Source: Chthonomonadales bacterium (lineage in GTDB: Bacteria > Armatimonadota > Chthonomonadetes > Chthonomonadales > CAJBBX01). From it: a stretch of DNA of 49,234 bases. The stretch lies in contig JADLGO010000042.1 of assembly GCA_020849275.1 (NCBI GenBank), forward strand, positions 1 to 49,234, in the 5' to 3' direction. How positions within the stretch are numbered: position 1 is the first letter of the stretch; the number at the start of each line of letters is the position of its first letter. The position numbers were made by a program, and so were the translations under genes. The notes under the pieces are model-generated. The model was not told the DNA's origin and did not search any database. It worked only from the letters and a program-made list of their open reading frames with translations. Of the stretch, positions 43,500-49,234 are shown piece by piece.

Positions 43500-45176
43500 A
43501 TGCACACACGCTCACTCTGCCTCCTGGCCGCCGTCCTGGGGCTCCTCGCGTCGGCGCTCGCGGGCGCACAGGAGGCGCGCTCGCCCGAGCAGCCCTGCAT
43601 CACCGAGGCGATGCGCCGCGAGGATCCCCGCCTGGAGAAGCCCGTCACCCTCTCCGAGCGCCTGATCGTGGTCGGCGACGCCCTGGTGCGACTGGGAGAG
43701 CAGGCCGGCGTCGCTCTCTCCGCCGGCGAGCGCGACGGCGCTGCCGACGTCTCCCTTGCCCTCTTCCGCCGCGACCAGCCCCTTGCGCGCATCCTCAATG
43801 GCATCTGGTCACTGCTGAGCTACCGAGGGGCCGCCTGGCGCTGGGAGCGCGCGGGCGGCCCCGGCCGCTGCTCCTACCGCCTGACGCAGCCGCGCGCCGC
43901 GCGCGAGCTGGGGCCCAGCCTGACGGCCTGGGTCCAGGCGCGACTGGAGGCGCACGCGCAGCGGCTGCTGGATGCTGCCGATGAGACCGAGACACAGCGG
44001 GCGCAGGCGCTGCGCGACGTGTATGGCACCGACGACATGCTCAAGGTCGCCGCGTGCCCCACGGACCGCTTCTGGCTGGGCGTGCGAGCCTTCCGCGACC
44101 TGTTGACGCCGGCGGAAAAGGCGAGCCTGCTCCGGCGCGATCAGCTCGTCGTGATCCCGAAGTCGCGTGCCGGCCCGGAGTGGTGCGAGCGCATCACCAG
44201 CGCCTGCGGCGATGGGCAGAACCCGCCGAACCAGGTTGCGATGGCGTTCATGCGCGCTCGCGGCGTGTCGGCGCCGCTCGTGGTGGCGCTCTTCCCGGGC
44301 ATCTACTGCCCACAGGTGTTCGGCGGGGTCCCGCTGAATGAGGCCTGTGCAAGGGAGATAGACGCGCTCTGGCAGCTAGATGGAGACGTTCGCGGCGACG
44401 CGGCGATGGCTCGCCCCATCGCCGCGCGCTCGGGCGACCCGGGCCCGTCCTCGACGGCAGAACGCGACGGAGGGCAGTGGATGCTGCGCCGCCTCGGAAT
44501 GGCGCTGGAAGCGATCGCGGAGGGTGCGCGCGTCCCGGTGCTGGCGCGCCTGCCCGAGGGGGCGAACGCGCGCGATGGCCATGTGCCTGACGTGCGCGGG
44601 CGCACACTGCGAGAAGTGGAGCGCGACCTCTGGAGAGAGCCCTGGGTGATGAAGTGGCGCGACAGGGTGCTGCTGATGTCGGCCCGCACCTGGCCGCTCA
44701 ACGAGGCGCCCGTGCCCCAGTGGCTCGTGCACGAGTTGCGCCGCCACGCCCGCCCCGGCGAGTACCTTCCCTTCGACGATCTGACCACCGCGGCGGACCT
44801 CCTCGGTGAATACCAACTCAAGCGGCTTGCCTGGGAGTTCCCCGTGATGGAGCGGGTCGCCTCGGCGCGGCACATCCTGGCGCCTTTCCGCCGCTTCCCG
44901 GCGCTCTGGCGGCGCGCGCGGTCGGCGGCGGGCCTGCCGATCACGCCCGAGGTGGCCGCCGCGCTGCGCCCGCTGATGCCCGCCAACGTGATCGAGGTGT
45001 TCGACCGCGGCGAGCCGGCGGTGCTGCGCGTTGGGCTGCTGGGCGGCCCGAAGCCCGAGGAGCCGGCCCGGCGGCTCACTTTCGAGCTGCGCGCACTGGA
45101 CGGCCGCTTCCTCGTGGGCCACTACTTCGAGGATCGCTGCCAGCCGCTGCCCGAGGAGAAGCCGTCCGCGAAGTGA
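43500..45176 (+). CDS. Secreted protein of unknown function, STN-like N-terminus
   Basis: A 558-residue protein with a signal peptide (SLCLLAAVLGLLASALAGAQ). The ATG at 43500 follows GGAGGAG. The segment after the signal (VTLSERLIVVGDALVRLGEQ, then AGVALSAGERDG) has the look of an STN/secretin-TonB short domain found in periplasmic and outer-membrane-associated proteins. The remaining about 450 residues show no motif I recognise; they contain several Trp-rich helices (WREPWVMKWRDRVLL) and six or seven Cys. It ends 17 bases from the convergent dprA stop. It may be periplasmic or bound to the envelope. Confidence 0.7.
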   Translation: MHTRSLCLLAAVLGLLASALAGAQEARSPEQPCITEAMRREDPRLEKPVTLSERLIVVGDALVRLGEQAGVALSAGERDGAADVSLALFRRDQPLARILNGIWSLLSYRGAAWRWERAGGPGRCSYRLTQPRAARELGPSLTAWVQARLEAHAQRLLDAADETETQRAQALRDVYGTDDMLKVAACPTDRFWLGVRAFRDLLTPAEKASLLRRDQLVVIPKSRAGPEWCERITSACGDGQNPPNQVAMAFMRARGVSAPLVVALFPGIYCPQVFGGVPLNEACAREIDALWQLDGDVRGDAAMARPIAARSGDPGPSSTAERDGGQWMLRRLGMALEAIAEGARVPVLARLPEGANARDGHVPDVRGRTLREVERDLWREPWVMKWRDRVLLMSARTWPLNEAPVPQWLVHELRRHARPGEYLPFDDLTTAADLLGEYQLKRLAWEFPVMERVASARHILAPFRRFPALWRRARSAAGLPITPEVAAALRPLMPANVIEVFDRGEPAVLRVGLLGGPKPEEPARRLTFELRALDGRFLVGHYFEDRCQPLPEEKPSAK

Positions 45177-45193
45177 GGCCCGGAGGTGACCGG

Positions 45194-46285
45194 CTACAGC
45201 GCGCGTACGTAGGAGTTGCCGGGCAGACGGCGCACCAGGCCCGCCAGCTCGAGCATGGTGAGTTGCACGCCGGCGTCCGGCCCGACCACCCCCAGCTCCG
45301 CCGCGATGGCGTCGATGTGCCTGGGCGTCAGGCTCAGGCAGGCCAGCAGGCGCCGCTGTTCCTCCGGCAGGTCCGCGCTGCGCGGGCCGACCACGGGCGG
45401 GCCGGGTGGCGCCTCCAGGGCCAGGATTCCCAGGGTCCGCAGCACGTCGCCGACCTCCTCCACCAGCGAGGCGCCGTCGCGAATCAGGGCGTTGGTTCCC
45501 CGGCTCGCCTCGCGGTCCACGTTGCCGGGCACCGCCAGCACGTCGCGGCCCTGCTCGCCGGCGAGCGACGCGGTCAGCAGCGCGCCGCTGCGCGTTCCGG
45601 CCTCCACCACGACGACGCCCATCGACAGTCCGCTGATCACCCGGTTGCGCTGCGGGAAGCGCCACGGCTCGGGCTGTGCGCCGGGCGCAAACTCGGTGAG
45701 CACGGCCCCGCGGCCGCGCCGCACCACCTCCTCGAACATCTCCTGGTTCTCGCGCGGATAGGGAACGTCCAGCCCGCACCCGAGCACGACGAGCGTGCGC
45801 CCGCCCGCCTCCAGCGTAGCCCGGTGGGCGGCGGAGTCGATGCCCAGCGCGCCGCCGCTCACCACGGTAAGGCCGGCGCGAGCGAGGTCGCGGGCAAGGC
45901 GCGCAGTCACTGTCCGGCCGTATGGCGTCGAGCGCCGCGAGCCCACGAGCGCTACGGCGAAACGGTCCTCGTCCGCGACCTGGCCGCGCACGAAGAGCAC
46001 GGGGGGCGGGTCGGGGATCTGGGCGAGCGGCGGGGGGTAGTCGGGGTCGCGCCAGGCGATCAGGCGGATGCCGAGCCGCTCGACGGCGTCCAGTTGGGCG
46101 CGCGTGGGGGCGTAGGCGGGGTCGGCAAGGCGCCCGGCGAAGCGCGCCGCGCCGTCGGCGGCGCACGCCACGTCGTCGGGAGGCGCCTCGAAGAGCGCGT
46201 CAGGCCCGCCGTAGCGCTCCAGGAGCGCGACGGCGAGCCTGACGGGCAGTTGCAGGTTGGCGAAACGCAGCCAGCTCTCGATCAT
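45194..46285 (-). CDS. dprA: DNA-processing protein DprA
   Basis: A 363-residue protein that loads RecA on incoming single-stranded DNA during natural transformation. An N-terminal helical region leads to the extended Rossmann fold: VALVGSRRSTPYGRTVTARL, SGGALGIDSAAHRATLEAGG, LGCGLDVPYPRENQ and EFAPGAQPEPWRFPQRNRVI. The C-terminal winged-helix domain (LTPRHIDAIAAELGV, MLELAGLVRRLPGNSYVRAL) is present. ATG 46285 has only a weak ribosome-binding site, and 24 bases separate it from the PQQ-propeller gene stop, so translation may depend on the upstream gene. No other competence gene is nearby. Confidence 0.95.
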   Translation of the reverse strand: MIESWLRFANLQLPVRLAVALLERYGGPDALFEAPPDDVACAADGAARFAGRLADPAYAPTRAQLDAVERLGIRLIAWRDPDYPPPLAQIPDPPPVLFVRGQVADEDRFAVALVGSRRSTPYGRTVTARLARDLARAGLTVVSGGALGIDSAAHRATLEAGGRTLVVLGCGLDVPYPRENQEMFEEVVRRGRGAVLTEFAPGAQPEPWRFPQRNRVISGLSMGVVVVEAGTRSGALLTASLAGEQGRDVLAVPGNVDREASRGTNALIRDGASLVEEVGDVLRTLGILALEAPPGPPVVGPRSADLPEEQRRLLACLSLTPRHIDAIAAELGVVGPDAGVQLTMLELAGLVRRLPGNSYVRAL

Positions 46286-46309
46286 GGTGAGCGCGGACGA
46301 CGCGCGAGC

Positions 46310-48061
46310 TCAGTAGGACGATCCGCCCCCCAGCCGGCCCCGGCCGCCGCCGGACCCGCGGCGTCCGCCGATGCCGCCCACCCCGCCCGTGCCGCCCACG
46401 CCGCCGATGCCGCCGCGGCCGCGCCCGGCGCGCCCGGCGCGGCCCGTGTTGCGGTCCTGGGTCCGCGCGCGCGCCACGCGCGCCACCGAGTTGTCCACGG
46501 TCACGGTCCAGGTCTTCGTGGCGGTGTTGCCGGCCCAGTCCCTGGCGACGACGGTGACGATGTGACGGCCGTCGGTCATCGGGCGGACCGTGGAGGCGCC
46601 CGCGGGGACGGGCGTGTCGTAGGTGAGCGTCGAGGTCACGACGTCGTACTTGTAGCCGGGCTTGTCCTCGGAGTCATCGCCGTCGGGGCGCCGGGTGACG
46701 CCCTCGCCGTCGATCATCAGCCGCACGCTCGACGGGTCGATGCCCGAGCCAGGGTCCTCGATCTTTGCCTCGAAGCGAATTGGCGGCTCGCCATTGATGA
46801 CGACGCCCATCGCGGGCTCGATGTCGGAGACGGTGGGCGGGAGCGTATCGATCGCGTCGCTCTTGAAGGCCGCCAGGGAGCCGTCGTCGGCCAGCACCAG
46901 CAGCGCCCCGTCAGCGATGACGGGCGGAGCCGCGATGTTGGTGTACTTGGTGATGACGTCCTCGCGGCTGGACGAGGGCTTCATGCTGTAGATCCACTTC
47001 AGGGCGCCCGTGCCCGTGTCGAAGGCATAGATGCCGCCCTGCACGGTGACGACGAACAGGAGGTTACCGCAAACGGAGGGCGGGGCGATCACGTCGTAGT
47101 CCACCTCGGCGGCCGCCTTCCACTTCCCGCGCCCGTTGCGCAGGTCGAGCGCGTAGATGCGGTTCTCGGTGGTGACCACGTACATCGCGTCCTCGTCGAC
47201 GGCCGGGGTCACGGCCACGTCGGCGGGCATCATCGTCGTCCAGCGCCGCATCAGGTTGCGTCCGAGGAAGGCGGCGACCTGCGAGCCGGCGGCCGCGTAG
47301 ACGTAGTCTCCCATCGCCATCGGGACCATCCCGGCCACGCTGCCCGCCAGGCGCGCGGCCGCGCGTTGCTTGCCGGTGGCCGTTCCTACCGCGTGCAGCA
47401 CGCCGTCGCCCGAGAGCGCGAAGACCATGCCGTTGGCGACGGCCGGCGCGCCGGAGACCTCGTCGCCCGCCGCGAAGCCCTTGGCCCAGGCGGAGACCTC
47501 GGCCCCGGTGCGGCTGTCGATGGCCCACACGTGGCCGTCAGCCGAGCCGAAGTAGATGATGCCGTCCACCACGGACGGCGACGAACTGACGCTGCTGCGG
47601 GTGTCGAACAGCCAGGAGCCCTTGCCGGTCTCCGTGTTGAGCGCGTAGAGCTTGCCGTCCTCCGCGCCGAAGTAGACCATGTTGCCCGAGACAGCGGGGG
47701 AGGTGCGAACGCGGGTGCTCATCGGCTGGTCCTGCGGGTACCGCCACTTCAGGGCGCCGCTCTCCAGGTCGACGGCGTAGACCCGGTCGCCGCAGGCGAA
47801 GTAGGCCGCGTTTCCGGCGACCGCGGGAGAGGAGGGGTTGTTGCCCGCGTAGGTCGCCGTGTATTTCCAGGAGAGCGCCAGCGGCAGCGAGAGCTTCGCA
47901 TCGAACGCGCCGGTCAGGCCGGCGCCGCCCCGATACATCGGCGAATCGGCCCGCGCGGGCAGGGCCGCCATCCAGCAGCCCAGCGCCACGGCGGCGACGG
48001 CGCCGGCACCGGCGCGCACGAACCGAGCCCGGCGCATCGGCTGGCTTCGGGATAGAGCCAT
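46310..48061 (-). CDS. Secreted PQQ-type beta-propeller protein with Gly/Arg-rich tail
   Basis: A 583-residue protein. ATG 48061 has AAGGGGG upstream and gives an Arg-rich n-region and signal peptide (VRAGAGAVAAVALGCWMAAL); ATG 48091 is an in-frame alternative. Residues about 40-400 are PQQ-like propeller blades (AVDLESGALKWRYP, GAEDGKLYALNTETGKGSWL, GSADGHVWAIDSRTG, GGIYAFDTGTGALKW). A cadherin/Ig-like module follows (SDIEPAMGVVINGEPPIRFE, DGRHIVTVVARDWAGNTATK), and the last 40 residues are Gly/Arg-rich (GGIGGVGGTGGVGGIGGRRG). No PQQ-dehydrogenase catalytic residues are evident, so it may be a BamB-like or surface scaffold protein. A strong promoter and a leader of about 240 bases precede it. 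Confidence 0.8.
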   Translation of the reverse strand: MALSRSQPMRRARFVRAGAGAVAAVALGCWMAALPARADSPMYRGGAGLTGAFDAKLSLPLALSWKYTATYAGNNPSSPAVAGNAAYFACGDRVYAVDLESGALKWRYPQDQPMSTRVRTSPAVSGNMVYFGAEDGKLYALNTETGKGSWLFDTRSSVSSSPSVVDGIIYFGSADGHVWAIDSRTGAEVSAWAKGFAAGDEVSGAPAVANGMVFALSGDGVLHAVGTATGKQRAAARLAGSVAGMVPMAMGDYVYAAAGSQVAAFLGRNLMRRWTTMMPADVAVTPAVDEDAMYVVTTENRIYALDLRNGRGKWKAAAEVDYDVIAPPSVCGNLLFVVTVQGGIYAFDTGTGALKWIYSMKPSSSREDVITKYTNIAAPPVIADGALLVLADDGSLAAFKSDAIDTLPPTVSDIEPAMGVVINGEPPIRFEAKIEDPGSGIDPSSVRLMIDGEGVTRRPDGDDSEDKPGYKYDVVTSTLTYDTPVPAGASTVRPMTDGRHIVTVVARDWAGNTATKTWTVTVDNSVARVARARTQDRNTGRAGRAGRGRGGIGGVGGTGGVGGIGGRRGSGGGRGRLGGGSSY

Positions 48062-48436
48062 CGCGTGTCGTACCCCCTTGCTCGCTTGCATATTCGGATT
48101 TCCCTCGCCGGCTCCGTCGTGCTGGCGCCTGAACTCCCTGTGCACCCTCCGGCCTCCAGTGCTCCGTCATCGCGCGCAAGGGCGCGACGCCGACTCGAGC
48201 GGCGGTTGAGGCGGGGCATCGGACGGGGCGTCGGCGGGACGGCCCTCCGCAGGGAGCCTCGCGGCCGGGACGAGCCCACGCGGCGACACGGAACCCGCGT
48301 CTCGACGTGAGTATAGCGGAACCGCTGCCGAGTGTCAAGCGATCGCGCCGGCGGGGAGGCAAGCGAACTCGTCGGCGCTCGCGACGCACCGGGTCGGCAC
48401 GGTCGCGCGAGGATTGGTGGTCGGATCGGGCGGCGC
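48062..48436. other. 375-base region with promoter and long leader of the propeller gene
   Basis: No gene is seen. On the minus strand a strong promoter (48310-48338) is followed by a leader of about 240 bases with several GC-rich inverted repeats. I looked for common riboswitch cores and recognised none. Confidence 0.5.
48310..48338 (-). promoter_or_regulatory. Sigma70-like promoter for the propeller gene and dprA
   Basis: On the minus strand, TTGACA (48333-48338), a 17-base spacer and TATACT (48310-48315). This is the best promoter match in the window; the transcript would start near 48303. Confidence 0.7.
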
Positions 48437-49114
48437 TCAGCGTCCCTGCGCGGCCTGGTTGAGCGCTCGCCGCTCGACCTCGGCAAGGTCCAGGTAGTTG
48501 CCAAAGTAGCCCATCATCCCGGAGATTCCGTGCTCGCGGGCAAGCCGCACGTACGCCAGCCTCCCCTGAGACCCCTTCCCTTGCAGCATGCAGTCGGTGA
48601 AGAGGAGCCACGTCAGGTCCAGGCGCCAGCCGTGGTCCCGCGAGTCGGTCACCGCGACCGCCACGAGAGGGTCATCGGGCGGGCCGCCAGAGCCGCGAGG
48701 GTAGATCGAATAGACCCGCCGGTCGACGGGCCGGTTCTCCCCGGTCTCCGGCTCGATGCGACCGGACGAGACCGGCGGGCGACCCGGGCGCCACAGCGTC
48801 GCGTCGAGCATGGCGGCCACGTTGCGCTCGTTCAGGCGCAGCCGCCGGATCTCCGCGGGGTGGGTCAGCCGCAGAAGGGCGCCGGCGTCGCGGCGATCGA
48901 TCGCATCGAGCGTCAGTCGGCACACGGCCTCCGGCGAGGGCGGGCCGAAGAGCAGGTAGAGGAACGCTCCCGCCAGGAGGACGAACGCGCCTCCCATCGC
49001 GAGCGCGCGCAGCTTCCGAGGCGTCCAGCGCGGGCGCTCGGCCGCGCTCGACTCTCGTCTGGCCCGGCGCCTGGCGGCGCTGTCGGCTCCACCCGGCCCT
49101 GCCCCAATCGTCAC
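48437..49114 (-). CDS. Single-TM protein of unknown function
   Basis: A 225-residue protein. The GTG at 49114 overlaps the stop of the upstream Cys-rich gene (GTGA), with GAGGG upstream, so the two are translationally coupled; an in-frame GTG at 49150 is less likely. An N-terminal basic segment of about 38 residues is followed by one membrane helix (ALAMGGAFVLLAGAFLYLLF), then a domain of about 160 residues outside the membrane (EAVCRLTLDAIDRRDAGALL, WRLDLTWLLFTDCMLQGKG). The layout resembles proteins with a DUF4878/NTF2-like extracytoplasmic domain, but I cannot assign a family. Confidence 0.65.
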   Translation of the reverse strand: MTIGAGPGGADSAARRRARRESSAAERPRWTPRKLRALAMGGAFVLLAGAFLYLLFGPPSPEAVCRLTLDAIDRRDAGALLRLTHPAEIRRLRLNERNVAAMLDATLWRPGRPPVSSGRIEPETGENRPVDRRVYSIYPRGSGGPPDDPLVAVAVTDSRDHGWRLDLTWLLFTDCMLQGKGSQGRLAYVRLAREHGISGMMGYFGNYLDLAEVERRALNQAAQGR

Positions 49115-49234
49115 TCGCAGTAGCCCTCGCCGCTGCCGGCGGTCGTGCACTCGGCGTACGGGTACGAGATCACCTCGCCCTTGCAGTCGGAGCAGTTAGT
49201 GGGAAGGCCAGGGCAGGATCCCTCGTAGACGTGC
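49111..49234 (-). CDS. C-terminal tail of a Cys-rich protein, start outside window
   Basis: Forty residues are visible, with five Cys: VYEGSCPGLPTNCSDCKGEV, then EVISYPYAECTTAGSGEGYCE and a TGA at 49111-49113. The Cys spacing and Gly/Ser/Thr content suggest a secreted disulfide-rich or pilin-like end. The gene continues beyond the right edge. Its stop overlaps the start of the following one-TM gene by four bases. Confidence 0.65.
   Translation of the reverse strand, partial: HVYEGSCPGLPTNCSDCKGEVISYPYAECTTAGSGEGYCE

Noticed and set aside
45173-48055. 960-codon plus-strand frame opposite dprA and the propeller gene
   Set aside because: Spans two well-supported minus-strand genes and has shadow composition.
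48062-48303. Riboswitch in the long leader of the propeller gene
   Set aside because: I looked for c-di-GMP and cobalamin cores and could not match their conserved bases.

Overview
The window is about 49 kb of very GC-rich bacterial DNA (GC-rich third codon positions, many long antisense shadow frames) with about 35 genes. The gene content suggests a Gram-negative, Armatimonadota-like bacterium, or a member of another phylum carrying the UBact modifier. The reasons are a Pup/UBact-proteasome cluster in a genome that also has an outer-membrane efflux system (TolC/RND/MFP), a tricorn protease, many secreted beta-propeller, beta-helix and glycoside-hydrolase proteins, and an RHS protein. This placement is an inference; no rRNA or tRNA gene is present to test it.

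Layout. 1-2662 (minus): amino-terminal part of a secreted RHS/YD-repeat protein, with a 15-base G homopolymer in its upstream region. 2910-9039 (plus): a secreted Asp-box beta-propeller protein and a tricorn-type protease carrying an inserted domain. 9100-15413 (minus): a tripartite efflux operon (membrane fusion protein, RND pump, outer membrane factor). 15586-19675: purC, a zinc-dehydrogenase-family gene, a sulfatase and a small ORF.

19779-27065 (minus) is the centrepiece: arc/mpa - dop - CpXC zinc protein - UBact - prcB - prcA - pafA. The genes are tightly packed, with overlaps or gaps of 2-44 bases among the first six and 53 bases before pafA. Together they would tag proteins with the small modifier (PafA), remove or process the tag (Dop), unfold tagged substrates (ARC) and degrade them in a 20S proteasome (PrcA/PrcB). 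UBact already ends in Gly-Glu, so no deamidation is needed before ligation. The CpXC gene is an additional member, wedged between dop and UBact and overlapping dop by 8 bases.

27308-33646 (plus): ECF sigma factor, DeoR-type regulator followed by glmS, a GH42-like secreted hydrolase and Mn-type superoxide dismutase. 33716-38529: a GH99-like secreted protein (minus, TTG start), a protein with four zf-TFIIB units, a beta-helix protein and a small membrane protein. 38628-41969: PII protein, a Rho paralogue that has lost its ATPase residues, and tyrosine phenol-lyase. 41970-43421 is a decayed stretch with a methyltransferase remnant and a frameshifted secreted-protein gene. 43500-49234: a secreted protein of unknown function, dprA, a PQQ-type propeller protein with a Gly-rich tail and a good promoter, a one-TM protein, and the tail of a Cys-rich protein that runs off the window.

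Regulatory sites were read by eye as sigma70-like matches and inverted repeats. They are candidates only.
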